Of a DNA stretch of 64,000 bases, positions 19,271-27,189 are shown one piece after another. Each line of letters begins with the position of its first letter. Within the stretch, counting starts at the first letter, position 1. A program made the position numbers and the translations under genes. The stretch spans positions 1-64,000 of the forward strand of contig PLXW01000039.1 in NCBI GenBank assembly GCA_003151595.1, written 5' to 3'. The notes under the pieces were generated by a model. The model searched no databases. It was not told the DNA's origin and worked only from the letters and a program-made list of their open reading frames with translations. Origin of the DNA: Myxococcales bacterium. GTDB taxonomy: Bacteria > Myxococcota > Polyangia > Polyangiales > Polyangiaceae.

Positions 19271-20029
19271 GTGAGCGATCTCGGCGCTGTCGTGGCCCTC
19301 ACCAAGCGCGACCTCCTCCGGTTCACGCGCGACCGCTCGCAGCTCCTGGGGACCATCGGCCGACCGGCCATCTGGATGCTCCTCTTCGGCTCGGGGCTCC
19401 GCCGCTCGGTCGGCGCGAGCCTGGGCGCGGCCATCGACTACCGCCAGTTCACCTACGCCGGGGCGATCGCCATGACGATCCTCTTCGGCGGGATGTTCCA
19501 CGGCATCACGATCGTCTGGGACCGCGAGTTCGGCATGCTCCGCTCGGTCCTCGTCGCACCGATTTCGCGCTTCGCGATCGTGGGCGGAAAAACTTGCGCG
19601 GGGGCGGCGGTCACGTTCGTCCAGGGGATGGTCGCCGCGGCGTTCGCGCCGCTGGTCGGCGTGCACTTCGGCGTGACATCGGCGTTGCTGCTCGGCGTCG
19701 CGATGGCGGTCATGTCGCTTGGCGTCACGGGCATCGGCGTGGCGCTTGGGAGCCGGATGCAGACGTTCGAGGGGTTCGGCGTGGTGTCGAACTTCGTGGT
19801 CCTGCCGCTGTATTTCCTTTCGGGAGGGGTCTTCCCGCCCGACGGGCTTCCGCCGTGGATGCACGCGCTCTTCCTCGCGAACCCCGTGACGTACGCCGTC
19901 GACTGGATGCGCGCCGTCATCGGCCAGCCTCACGTGTTCGACGCGACGAGGGACGCGCTGGCGACGTTCGGCTTCGCGGCCGCCGGTGGAATCGCCGCCG
20001 CTCTCGCCTTCCGACGCACCGCTCACTGA
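19271..20029 (+). CDS. ABC-2 type transporter permease
   Basis: The 252-residue membrane subunit pairs with the ATPase just upstream. About six hydrophobic segments are visible. The ABC-2 family features are the cytoplasmic N-terminal region with TKRDLLRFTRDRSQ, the VWDREFGMLRSVLVAPISR coupling helix, and the SGGVFPPDGLPPWM loop before the last two helices ending in NPVTYAVDWMRAVI. A GTG at 19271 is the start, 2 bp after the ATPase stop. It is likely an inner-membrane exporter of a lipid, drug or pigment. Assignment of family is firm; substrate is unknown. Confidence 0.95.
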   Translation: MSDLGAVVALTKRDLLRFTRDRSQLLGTIGRPAIWMLLFGSGLRRSVGASLGAAIDYRQFTYAGAIAMTILFGGMFHGITIVWDREFGMLRSVLVAPISRFAIVGGKTCAGAAVTFVQGMVAAAFAPLVGVHFGVTSALLLGVAMAVMSLGVTGIGVALGSRMQTFEGFGVVSNFVVLPLYFLSGGVFPPDGLPPWMHALFLANPVTYAVDWMRAVIGQPHVFDATRDALATFGFAAAGGIAAALAFRRTAH

Positions 20030-20210
20030 GGCACGCACGCTCACGCGTGTCGCGATCGCGTCCACAGTGTCAGGACTGAGACACGTCATCCTCACTGCGA
20101 CCTGGAAGTCACAGGTGATCGCTCGTGGGAATTGCAAGAAATCGAAGATCGCGCTGCGCGCGTCGACGGCACATGGAGTGCATTGTTCCAACGACATGGG
20201 TTCGAGGGAC

Positions 20211-20378
20211 ATGAGCAAGCGAGCGCACTGGCTCCTCCGGTTGGCGGCACTCGCCGTCATCGCGGCGGCGGCGTGGCTCCCGCGCGGCTCGTCCGTCCCC
20301 GCTTCCGTCCACGGCGGCACGGTTTCGATGGCCGGCGCCGAGGCCCATACGGTCCACGCCAGCGTCGCCTCGCGGTAA
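20211..20378 (+). CDS. Possible small exported or membrane peptide (55 aa)
   Basis: A 55-codon frame starts with MSKRAHWLLRLAALAVIAAA, which looks like a signal peptide or single membrane anchor (basic start, long Ala/Leu core). It is followed by a short Ser/His/Ala-rich tail. GAGGG lies upstream but only two bases from the ATG, which is too close for a good ribosome site. An ATG five codons earlier (20196) is an alternative. No relatives are recognisable and GC-rich noncoding DNA often encodes such peptides by chance, so this is tentative. Confidence 0.35.
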   Translation: MSKRAHWLLRLAALAVIAAAAWLPRGSSVPASVHGGTVSMAGAEAHTVHASVASR

Positions 20379-20427
20379 CGCGGTCGGCAGGCCTCACCCG
20401 CGCGGTCGGGAGGCATCGCTACCGGAC

Positions 20428-20466
20428 GTGATGTACTGCCAGCAGTGCTCGTACATCACCGGTGAT
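20428..20466. promoter_or_regulatory. Nested palindromes before the 20-bp array
   Basis: GTGATGTAC (20428-20436) and GTACATCAC (20451-20459) form a perfect 9-bp inverted repeat with a 14-bp spacer. The right arm runs into a second, perfect 12-bp palindrome ATCACCGGTGAT (20455-20466). The shared GTGATG/CATCAC element therefore occurs three times in 39 bp, directly abutting the tandem array. It could be a protein-binding cluster or a mutually exclusive RNA hairpin pair. Confidence 0.5.
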
Positions 20467-20626
20467 GCATCTCTACGCGGTGGCGTGCATCTCTACCCGG
20501 TGGCGTGCATCTCCACGCGGTGGCGTGCATCTCTACCCGGTGGCGTGCATCTCTACCCGGTGGCGTGCATCTCTACGCGGTGGCGTGCATCTCCACGCGG
20601 TGGCGTGCATCTCTACCCGGTGGCGT
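20467..20626. repeat. Tandem array, 8 x 20 bp
   Basis: Eight direct copies of a 20-bp unit (GCATCTCTACGCGGTGGCGT) lie head to tail, followed by a truncated GCAT at 20627. Only two positions vary (unit bases 7 and 11), giving three unit types in the order A B C B B A C B. Type C contains a small stem CACGC-GGTG-GCGTG. The period is close to two helical turns and is not a multiple of three, so the array is unlikely to be coding. There are no spacers, so it is not a CRISPR. Confidence 0.9.
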
Positions 20627-20774
20627 GCATTTGCAGGCCGGAGCCTAGAAACGCCGCCGTGAGCGCTCGACTTTCCGGCCTCCGGAACTACCCGTTGCGC
20701 TCACGCCCACGCCTTCCGTACCTTCCTGGCTCCGAACGCCAACCGGCCGGTCATCCTCGGTTCCTTTCCCCCAA

Positions 20775-21785
20775 ATGCGCGTCCTCATCCTCTCCCGCAA
20801 CGCCGGGCTCTATTCCACGAGCCGGCTCGTCCTCGCGGCCCGTTCGCGCGGGCACGAGGTCACGGTCGCCGATCCGCTCGATTTCCACATCGTCATCTCG
20901 CGCGGGCGGCCGTCGATGTTCCTCAGCGGACGGCAGGTTCCCCGGGCGGACGTCGTCATCCCGCGCATCGGCGCCTCGATCACGAACTACGGCCTCGCCG
21001 TCGTCCGCCAGTTCGACATGATGGGGGTCCCGGTCCTGAACACGGCCGTCGCCATCGCCCGGTCGCGCGACAAATTGCGGGCGATGCAGCTCCTCACGAA
21101 GCGCGACATCGACGTCCCCAAGACCGTCTGCGCCCGCACCCCTGATTCGGTCGACCTCGCGCTCGGCTTCATCGGCGGAACGCCGGCCATCGTGAAGCTC
21201 CAGCAAGGGGCGCAGGGGATCGGGACGATGATCGCCGAGACGCCGCAGGCCGTGACGTCGCTCCTGGAGACGCTCTGGGCCATGGGCCAGGACATCATCC
21301 TTCAGGAGTACATCGCCGAGTCGAAGGGGCGCGATTACCGCGCGATCGTCGTGGGCGGCAAGGTCGTGGCCTCGATGCGGCGGCAAGCGAAGGCGGGCGA
21401 GTTCCGCTCGAACCTCCACCGCGGCGGGCTCGGGATGCGCGTCCGGATGGACAAGCGGTACACGCAGGCCGCGATCGAGTCGGTGAAGGTGATGGGGCTC
21501 GAGGTCGCCGGCGTCGACATGCTCGAAGGGAAAGACGGGCCGAAGATCCTGGAGATCAACAGCTCGCCGGGGCTCGAGGGGATCGAGCGGACGAGCGGCG
21601 TCGACGTGGCCGGCGCGATCTTGATTCACGCCGAGCGGTTCGTCGCCAAGCGGAACAAGAAGAAGCTGCGGCGCGACTCCGTCATCGAGGACGAGCGCCG
21701 CGTGCGTCGCCTTCGGCCGGAAGAAGAAGCGGTCGCTGTCCCGCGCGGACGTCGCGGGACGACGACGGCACGAAACGGTAGCTAG
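20775..21785 (+). CDS. rimK: RimK-type glutamate ligase (ribosomal protein S6 modification)
   Basis: RimK adds glutamate residues to the C-terminus of ribosomal protein S6. It is an ATP-grasp enzyme. The protein matches RimK throughout: MRVLILSRNAGLYSTSRL at the start, VIPRIGASITNYGLAVVRQF, the ATP-grasp core with PAIVKLQQGAQGIGTMIAET, and the metal-binding end VDMLEGKDGPKILEINSSPG. At 336 residues it is longer than the roughly 300-residue E. coli enzyme. The extra part is a basic, Arg/Lys/Glu-rich tail after about residue 290 that may bind RNA or the ribosome. It appears monocistronic; the enoyl-CoA hydratase homologue starts 26 bp later. Confidence 0.93.
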   Translation: MRVLILSRNAGLYSTSRLVLAARSRGHEVTVADPLDFHIVISRGRPSMFLSGRQVPRADVVIPRIGASITNYGLAVVRQFDMMGVPVLNTAVAIARSRDKLRAMQLLTKRDIDVPKTVCARTPDSVDLALGFIGGTPAIVKLQQGAQGIGTMIAETPQAVTSLLETLWAMGQDIILQEYIAESKGRDYRAIVVGGKVVASMRRQAKAGEFRSNLHRGGLGMRVRMDKRYTQAAIESVKVMGLEVAGVDMLEGKDGPKILEINSSPGLEGIERTSGVDVAGAILIHAERFVAKRNKKKLRRDSVIEDERRVRRLRPEEEAVAVPRGRRGTTTARNGS

Positions 21786-21811
21786 CCCGCGTTTCGTCTA
21801 CACTCGTGGCC

Positions 21812-22570
21812 ATGCTGCGAGTGGAACGGAGCGGCGCGTTCTCGATCTGGACGATCTCGCGCCCCGAAGCGAAGAACGCCCTCAACCTGGAGACGCTGGA
21901 GCTCCTGACGCGCGCGGCCGAGGCCGCGAAGAGCGATGCCACCCTGCGCGCCGTCGTGCTGACAGGCGCGGGCGACACCTTCGTCTCGGGGGGCGACCTC
22001 CGCGAGCTGCGCGAGAAGACGAGCGCGCATGACGCGGAGATCTTCGCTGATGCGGGCGCGCGCGTGTGTGCGGCGATCGATTCGCTTCACGTGCCGGTGA
22101 TCGCGGCGCTCCCCGGCGCGGCGTACGGCGGGGGCGCCGAGCTGGCGATCGCGTGCGATCTGCGCGTGGCCGAGCCGACGGCGAAGATCTCGTTCAAGCA
22201 GGTGCGCATGGGGGTCACGACCGCCTGGGGCACGATCGGAAAGCTGGTCTCGATCGTCGGCTATTCGTCGGCCTCGCGCCTCCTCCTCACGGGGCACGAG
22301 GTGCTCGCGGCGAACGCGATCGCGATGGGCCTGGTCGATGCCGTGTGCGAGTCGGGGACGTGCGTGGCCGCGGCGCTCGCGTGGGCCAGCGACATCGCGC
22401 AGGGGGCGCCGAACGCCGTCGCCGAGATGAAGGCGCTCCTCCGCGCGACCCGGATCGACGTGGGCGTCCACGAGCGCGCGCGCTTCATCGCGACCTGGAG
22501 CGGGCAAGAGCACGCCGACGCGATGACCGCGTACTTCTCGCGACGCCCGCCGCCGTGGACGAAGGGCTAG
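21812..22570 (+). CDS. Enoyl-CoA hydratase/isomerase (crotonase) family protein
   Basis: This 252-residue protein is a crotonase-fold enzyme acting on an acyl-CoA thioester. The oxyanion-hole segments are present: TFVSGGDLRELR and GAAYGGGAELAIACDLRVAE. The Glu of GGGAEL corresponds to Glu144 of rat hydratase. The second catalytic Glu (rat Glu164, in the FGQPEI segment) appears replaced, because the equivalent stretch reads SFKQVRMGV. True hydratase activity is therefore doubtful and an isomerase, decarboxylase or other crotonase reaction is possible. I chose ATG 21812, seven bases after TACACT; a GTG at 21806 is the alternative. Its stop overlaps the stop of the convergent 57-residue gene within one CTAG. 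Confidence 0.88.
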   Translation: MLRVERSGAFSIWTISRPEAKNALNLETLELLTRAAEAAKSDATLRAVVLTGAGDTFVSGGDLRELREKTSAHDAEIFADAGARVCAAIDSLHVPVIAALPGAAYGGGAELAIACDLRVAEPTAKISFKQVRMGVTTAWGTIGKLVSIVGYSSASRLLLTGHEVLAANAIAMGLVDAVCESGTCVAAALAWASDIAQGAPNAVAEMKALLRATRIDVGVHERARFIATWSGQEHADAMTAYFSRRPPPWTKG

Positions 22571-22740
22571 CTGGCGGAGCACCAGGCGGCGGACACCGAC
22601 ACGCCGAACGCCTTCGCGGTCATCACGAGCCCACGCTTCCCCGGCCCGCAGGCGCCGAAGTAGAGGTACGCGACGAGCACCGGCGCGACGAGCGACGTGA
22701 GCGCGAACGTGCGGCGAATGAACGAGGCTCCGTGATTCAT
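22567..22740 (-). CDS. Small membrane protein (57 aa) ending the sigma/protease operon
   Basis: The 57-residue product starts MNHGASFIRRTFALTSLV, continues as one hydrophobic helix to YLYFGACG, and ends in a basic then neutral tail containing KRGLVMTAKAFG. A strong GGAGGG lies seven bases before the ATG, one of the best ribosome sites in the window, which is the main reason to call it real. It follows the S41 protease gene by 68 bp on the same strand. It could be a substrate or partner of that protease, or an unrelated small membrane protein. No homologue is recognised. Confidence 0.6.
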   Translation of the reverse strand: MNHGASFIRRTFALTSLVAPVLVAYLYFGACGPGKRGLVMTAKAFGVSVSAAWCSAS

Positions 22741-22808
22741 GACGATCCCTCCCTTGTGTTCCACGACTCGTCTCCCAGAAAGTTCCGCGACCGCGTTCGA
22801 TCGCGCGC

Positions 22809-24119
22809 TCACGGCGCCAGCAGCGACAGCGCCGTCCTGAGTTGGATGTCCGCGGCCACGCGCGCCTTGGGATCGGTGAGCTGCGCCGCGCGTTCAATCT
22901 GAGCGCCGTCGGCGTCGACCTCGATGTCGGGTGCGATGCCCACCCCGTCGTACGACTTGCCGCTCGGCGCGTGGAAGAGCGCCGTCGTGTACTTGATGGC
23001 GTAGCCGTTCCCCAGCTCGTCGATCGACTGCACGCTCCACTTGCCGAACGTGCGCGTCCCCACGGTCTTCGCGTGGCGCTGTTCGGACAGCGCGCCGGCC
23101 ACGAGCTCCGCGCCCGACGACGTGTCGTGGTTGATGAGCACCACCATCGGCACGCTGGCGAGCGCGGCGAGCGGCGCCCCTTTGGACGCGGTGGTCTCCA
23201 TCTTTCCGTCGCGCCGCTCGAGCGTCACGATCGGCGTCCCGGACGGGAGGAACAGCTCGGCGCTATGCACCGCCTCGTCGAACGAGCCTCCCATGTTCCC
23301 GCGGAGGTCGAGCGCGACGGCGCGCACGTGCGCCGCGGCGAAGTCGTCGAGCGCCGTCTTGATCGAGCGGGTCGTCTTCTCCGAGAACATGTGGACCGAG
23401 AGGTAGCCCACGCCGTCGACGACCTCGTGCGACACGGCGTCGAACGTCACCTTGGCGCGCGCGATCGAGAACGGGAGGATCTTGTCGTCGCGGAGCACGC
23501 TGAGCGTGACCACCTCGCCGGCCGTGCCGCGGATCTCGTCCACGACCTCGCGTTCGCTCTTCCCCTTCCACAGCTTGCCGTTCACGCTGACGATCGTGTC
23601 GGTGGCGCGCAGGCCCGCTTTCTCGGCGGGTGAGCCGGGGATGGTGCTGAGCACGTCGCTGTGGCCGGTCGCAGGATCGAATTTCATCCGCACGCCGATG
23701 CCGACGAGCTCGCCTTTCAGATCGTTCGCGAGGTCAGCGTAGGCGCGCGGCGAGAGGAGCTTGTTCCATCGGTGCATGCGCGGATCGACGTCGGCGAGCA
23801 TGCCGTGGACCGCGGCGCGGTACAGGTCCTCCTCGGTGAGGCCCGAGGCGTAGTAGTCGTGCAGGAGCACGTTCTTCGCGGTGTCGAACGCCTTCTGCGG
23901 CTCGCTGAATTTCTCCGTGGGGATCACGAGGTCATCCTCGTCGTCATGCATCGAGGACGGCGCGGTGCTCGGCGCCGTCGCGGCGGTCGTGGCGACCTGC
24001 GTGGAGAGGCTCGACGCCGGGCCCGGTGCCGGCGAACCCGAGGGCGAACCAGACTGAGAGCAAGCCACGGTCGCCGAAGCGATCGTGACGACGGTGCAGA
24101 GCAGGCGAGCGATGCGCAT
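22809..24119 (-). CDS. S41 family C-terminal processing protease with PDZ domain (lipoprotein)
   Basis: This 436-residue serine protease belongs to the CtpA/Tsp group. The N-terminus is a lipoprotein signal with the lipobox TVAC (Cys20), followed by a Ser/Pro/Gly linker, so it is anchored in the envelope. A PDZ domain lies around residues 130-210 (GIGVRMKFDP, SPAEKAGLRATDTIVSVNG). The catalytic core has LDLRGNMGGSFDEAV, the nucleophile serine in HDTSSGAELVAGAL and the lysine in TFGKWSVQS, with the usual Gln three residues after the Lys. It is encoded 28 bp after the anti-sigma gene. An appealing role is cleaving the membrane anti-sigma or other envelope proteins on stress, but that is inference. 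Confidence 0.93.
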   Translation of the reverse strand: MRIARLLCTVVTIASATVACSQSGSPSGSPAPGPASSLSTQVATTAATAPSTAPSSMHDDEDDLVIPTEKFSEPQKAFDTAKNVLLHDYYASGLTEEDLYRAAVHGMLADVDPRMHRWNKLLSPRAYADLANDLKGELVGIGVRMKFDPATGHSDVLSTIPGSPAEKAGLRATDTIVSVNGKLWKGKSEREVVDEIRGTAGEVVTLSVLRDDKILPFSIARAKVTFDAVSHEVVDGVGYLSVHMFSEKTTRSIKTALDDFAAAHVRAVALDLRGNMGGSFDEAVHSAELFLPSGTPIVTLERRDGKMETTASKGAPLAALASVPMVVLINHDTSSGAELVAGALSEQRHAKTVGTRTFGKWSVQSIDELGNGYAIKYTTALFHAPSGKSYDGVGIAPDIEVDADGAQIERAAQLTDPKARVAADIQLRTALSLLAP

Positions 24120-24147
24120 GACGGGCTTCCTCTCGGACTCACAGAAC

Positions 24148-24645
24148 TCAATAGATCGTGTTGCTCTGGGCTATCGCGCGCGACGTATCGACGCGCGACT
24201 CGGCGACGGGCCCTTCGTCGGAGCCGGCGAGCCGCGACGTCACCAGGTGGTGAATCCACGGCGACGCGACGGCGATCCCCGCGGCGACGCACGCCACCGC
24301 GATCCCCTGGTAGAGCGGAATCGGGCGGCGCAAGCTCCGCAGCACGCGCGCCGCGCCGCGCGGGCGAACCACGGAGGCGACGTCTTCGCGGATGCGCCGC
24401 TTCACGTCGTCGCTCGGCCGCTCGCGCAACGAGGCGCCGCGCTCGACGTGGTGCTTGAACCGCAAGTACGCGCGCAGGCAATCGGTGCACGTGAGCAGGT
24501 GCGCGTCGATCCGATCGCGCGCGTCGTCGCTCGACGTCGCGTTCGCGTTCCCGTTCGCGTTCCCTGATTCGCTCTCCGAGGTCGCGCCTATCGGCGTCCC
24601 GAAGGTGAACGCGACCAGGTCGCTCTGAATCATCCGACAGTCCAT
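24148..24645 (-). CDS. Membrane-anchored zinc-binding anti-sigma factor (ZAS)
   Basis: The 165-residue protein has a ZAS motif: HLLTCTDC gives His-x3-Cys-x2-Cys, with a conserved upstream His/Asp region. This domain clamps the sigma factor. A single hydrophobic helix follows (about residues 110-130, YQGIAVACVAAGIAVASPWI), then a short external tail. It is therefore a transmembrane anti-sigma factor. The start at 24645 is supported by GAGGAG eight bases upstream; it overlaps the sigma gene by 16 bases. A second ATG at 24633 makes an ATGA overlap and is possible. A Ser/Asn-rich insert (residues 24-40) precedes the zinc motif. It would hold the ECF factor at the membrane until a signal arrives. 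Confidence 0.9.
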   Translation of the reverse strand: MDCRMIQSDLVAFTFGTPIGATSESESGNANGNANATSSDDARDRIDAHLLTCTDCLRAYLRFKHHVERGASLRERPSDDVKRRIREDVASVVRPRGAARVLRSLRRPIPLYQGIAVACVAAGIAVASPWIHHLVTSRLAGSDEGPVAESRVDTSRAIAQSNTIY

Positions 24646-25199
24646 GGCCTCAGCTCCTCGCGCAGTTGCGTCACCATCTGGTTCATTCGGGATTTGATGG
24701 TCCCGAGCGGAATCTCCAGCACGTCGGCCATCTCCTCATAGCGAAGGCCCGACGCGCGCAAGTGAAAGACCTCCGAGAGCGCCGGCGGTAAGCGCTCCAC
24801 CGCACGATCGAGCGCGGCCTGCATCTCGCGGTCGGCGATCGCTTCGTCGCTGGGCGTCGTCGCGCGCGGCCTCGGCAGCTGCGACGACTCGGGCTGAACG
24901 GCGAGGTCCGACAGCGCGCGCGCGCCGCGCTTGGCGCTGCGGGCCCGGTTCAGGACGAGATTTCGTGCGATTCGGTAAATCCACGCGCGGAACCCTCCGG
25001 CCCCCTCGAAGCGCGCCGACTTCGCCTTCAGCGCGTTCACGAACGTCTCGTGGAACACGTCTTCGGCGTCGGCTCGATGGCGAACCTGGCTCAAGATGAA
25101 GCCGAAGAGACACGTCTCGTAGCGGGCGTAGAGCGCGTCGAACGCGCGCATGTCCCCCTCCTTCGCGCGCGCGTAGAGCGTCTCGTCGGCTTCGAGCAT
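24630..25199 (-). CDS. ECF-type RNA polymerase sigma factor
   Basis: The 189-residue protein contains only regions 2 and 4, as in ECF (group IV) sigma factors. Region 2 shows DAEDVFHETFVNALK and FRAWIYRIARNLVLNRARS; region 4 shows LPPALSEVFHLRASGLRYEE and the recognition helix near IPLGTIKSRMNQ. The two are joined by a basic/proline linker. The gene heads an operon with the anti-sigma factor (16-bp overlap), an S41 protease and a small membrane protein. It diverges from a 2TM gene across an 82-bp gap, where a weak GAACC-containing element on the minus strand could be an autoregulated promoter. The signal sensed is unknown; an envelope stress response is the natural guess. Confidence 0.95.
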   Translation of the reverse strand: MLEADETLYARAKEGDMRAFDALYARYETCLFGFILSQVRHRADAEDVFHETFVNALKAKSARFEGAGGFRAWIYRIARNLVLNRARSAKRGARALSDLAVQPESSQLPRPRATTPSDEAIADREMQAALDRAVERLPPALSEVFHLRASGLRYEEMADVLEIPLGTIKSRMNQMVTQLREELRPWTVG

Positions 25200-25281
25200 G
25201 GCGGCCAGCTGGGCGTCTTCGAGTAGGAAACACCCGTTCTGGCCAAAGGTTCGCCGAAAAGAGTCGTGCTAGACCGGGGCC

Positions 25282-25956
25282 ATGCCCGGGCCGCAGACCA
25301 CGTACACGCGCGAGGAAATGGACGCGATCTTGAAGCGTGCCATCGAGCGCGAGCAGGCGAAATCCGAGGGGATCAGCCGCGACGAGCTCATCGCGGCCGC
25401 CGCCGAGGTGGGGATCGCGCCGGAAGAAGTGGAGGCGGCGGCGCGGGAGCTCGACGCGAAGAAGGCCGAGAACGCGGCGGGCGATCAGAAGCGCCGGGAG
25501 TCGCTGGCCGTCGTCGACGAGAACCGCGCGCGCGCGATTCGTCGGTTCTGGCGCCAGGCGGTGACGTACGCGGGCCTGAGCCTGTTCTTCTTTGCGATGA
25601 ACCTGCAGACGCACGCCCGCTGGTGGATATGGGCGGTGCTCGGCATGGGGCTCAGCCTCTCGTTTCGGGCGGCGAAGACCTTCTTCGGCGAGCACGACGC
25701 GAGCGACGACGGCATGTCGCGACGCGAGCGGCGCAGAACGCGGCGTGAGTTCAAGGCTCACATCGACAGCGCGGTCGACGAGCTGGTGCGGAGCGCGATC
25801 GACGCCCGCATCGGACGCCACGCGAACACGAGCACCGACACCGCGAAGCCGCGCGTCGTAGAGCCGAGCGTCCGCGTGGAGCCGCGCGAAGACGACGCCG
25901 TCGATCGCGCCGAGGACACGCCGGGCGCTAGTACGCGGACTTCGCGCCGGAGCTGA
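25282..25956 (+). CDS. 2TM-domain protein with cytoplasmic charged tail
   Basis: This 224-residue protein has an N-terminal charged helix with a SHOCT-like GISRDELIAAAAEVGIAPEEVE segment, two closely spaced membrane helices (about 88-130; FFFAMNLQTH then WWIWAVLGMGLSLSF) and a long Arg/Asp-rich tail. This is the layout of the 2TM (PF13239-type) family, often attached to sensors or found near stress regulators. It is transcribed away from the ECF sigma gene. TAGACC six bases before the ATG may be a -10 of a leaderless transcript. Its 3' end overlaps the convergent aminotransferase by 29 bp. Function is unknown. Confidence 0.75.
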   Translation: MPGPQTTYTREEMDAILKRAIEREQAKSEGISRDELIAAAAEVGIAPEEVEAAARELDAKKAENAAGDQKRRESLAVVDENRARAIRRFWRQAVTYAGLSLFFFAMNLQTHARWWIWAVLGMGLSLSFRAAKTFFGEHDASDDGMSRRERRRTRREFKAHIDSAVDELVRSAIDARIGRHANTSTDTAKPRVVEPSVRVEPREDDAVDRAEDTPGASTRTSRRS

Positions 25957-27124
25957 CGCCGCTCTTCCGCAGTCCGTCGAGCGCCTCCAGGAACGCTTCG
26001 AGCTCGTCGTCGGTCGTGTAGTAGTGCGGGCTCAATCGCAGGCCGCAGCGCGGGCGGTAGTCGTGGAAGAACTTCCGCGCCGATAGCTCGCGCGAGATCG
26101 CCTCGGCCCCTTCGAAGTCGAAGCAGATGGTCCCGCCGCGCGCCGCGTCTTCCCGCGGCGTGTTGACGGTGAACCCGCGCTTCTCGACCAGCCCGCGCAA
26201 GAGCGTCGTCTGCCGCAGCGATTTGGCGCGAATCGCTTCCACCCCGAGCTTCTCGGCGATCTCCCAGCCGGCGCGCGCGGTGTAGACCGCGGGGATCGGC
26301 ATCGTCCCGCCGATCATTCGCCACACGTCGCTCGCGTAGCGCATCGGCCCCATGTCGAAGGCGAACGGCTCGGCGTGCGAGAACCACCCGGTCTGCATCG
26401 GGCGAAGCTTCGGGAGCACGTCGGGGCGCACGTAGAGGTACGCCGCGCCCGGCCCGCCGCACGCCCACTTCACCGAGCCGCCGCACGCCATGTCGACGTT
26501 CCACTCCTTCAAGCGGAGCGGGACCGTCGCCGCCGATTGATAACAATCGAGCAGCACCATCGCGCCTTTCTCGTGCGCGCGATCGATGACGCGCTTGGCG
26601 TCGTACATGCCGCTCGATCGGAAGAGCACGTGGCTGATGGGGACGAGCAGCGTGCGCTCGTCGATCGCGTCCATGAGCTCGTCGGTCGGCGGGTGGATGC
26701 CGTCGCGCGATTTGACGAGGCAAAGCTCGGCGCCGCGGCGCTGCTGCTCTTGCCAGACGTAGTGGACGGTGGAGAAGTTGAGATCGTCGTAGACGATCTT
26801 GTTCCGACCCTCGAAGCCGTTGTCCTTGTCGTACGAGAAGCAGCTGGCGACGATCGCCTGGATGGTCGACACATTCGGCAGCATCGCGATCGTTCCGGCG
26901 TCGACGCCGATGACGCGACCGATCAGATCGCCGAGACCGCGCACCGCCGGCAGCCACTCGTGCCAGGCGTTGATCGACTCGTTCTCCCACTCGTCGAGGA
27001 ACTGCGTCGCGTAAGCGCGCGCCTTCTTCGGCACGGCGCCGAGCGAGTGGCTGATGAGATGAACACCCTTGGTGAGCGTCGGGAATTCACTGCGCGTGGC
27101 GATGAGCGCGGACTCGTCGTGCAT
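25928..27124 (-). CDS. Class V aminotransferase-fold enzyme, kynureninase-like
   Basis: This PLP enzyme is about 398 residues long. The pattern is closest to kynureninase: [21 protein letters not shown] with the PLP-binding Asp, then [20 protein letters not shown] carrying the Schiff-base Lys, then [12 protein letters not shown]. The substrate may be kynurenine or another beta-gamma-cleavable amino acid; other class V enzymes (cysteine desulfurase-like) are less similar here. I chose ATG 27124; a TTG at 27166 extends the frame by 14 residues but adds nothing recognisable. It diverges from trpB, so a tryptophan metabolism link is suggestive: kynureninase belongs to tryptophan breakdown, while trpBA make tryptophan. 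No other kynurenine pathway gene is visible. Confidence 0.85.
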   Translation of the reverse strand: MHDESALIATRSEFPTLTKGVHLISHSLGAVPKKARAYATQFLDEWENESINAWHEWLPAVRGLGDLIGRVIGVDAGTIAMLPNVSTIQAIVASCFSYDKDNGFEGRNKIVYDDLNFSTVHYVWQEQQRRGAELCLVKSRDGIHPPTDELMDAIDERTLLVPISHVLFRSSGMYDAKRVIDRAHEKGAMVLLDCYQSAATVPLRLKEWNVDMACGGSVKWACGGPGAAYLYVRPDVLPKLRPMQTGWFSHAEPFAFDMGPMRYASDVWRMIGGTMPIPAVYTARAGWEIAEKLGVEAIRAKSLRQTTLLRGLVEKRGFTVNTPREDAARGGTICFDFEGAEAISRELSARKFFHDYRPRCGLRLSPHYYTTDDELEAFLEALDGLRKSGVSSGAKSAY

Positions 27125-27189
27125 GGAGGTGCCTAGCGAGGTACGGCTGTGCGCCGCCGCCGACAAGCGCTAAGAGAAGCCTCGTCGCG

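Larger units (their letters stand above)
20030..20774. other. 745-bp gap with dyads, a possible small ORF and a tandem array
   Basis: No well-supported large gene lies between the permease and rimK. The gap contains an inverted repeat ACCTG-N7-CAGGT (20100-20116), a weak small ORF (20211-20378), a palindrome cluster (20428-20466) and the 20-bp tandem array (20467-20626). Open frames that run through the array exist only because a 20-bp period rarely creates stops in GC-rich DNA; I do not call them genes. Confidence 0.6.

Noticed and set aside
20467..20626. The 20-bp array as a CRISPR
   Set aside because: The units are contiguous with no unique spacers, and there are no cas genes nearby.
20428..21021. 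A plus-strand open frame running through the 20-bp array into rimK
   Set aside because: It is created by the repeat and overlaps the start of rimK in another frame; the product has no plausible domain.
25227..25252. An ECF-type autoregulated promoter (GAACC ... TGTTTC on the minus strand)
   Set aside because: The two elements are only about 15 bp apart and match no firm consensus; too weak to list as a feature.
27125..27166. Earlier TTG start for the kynureninase-like gene
   Set aside because: It adds 14 residues without conservation signal; the ATG at 27124 places the protein start at the expected position.
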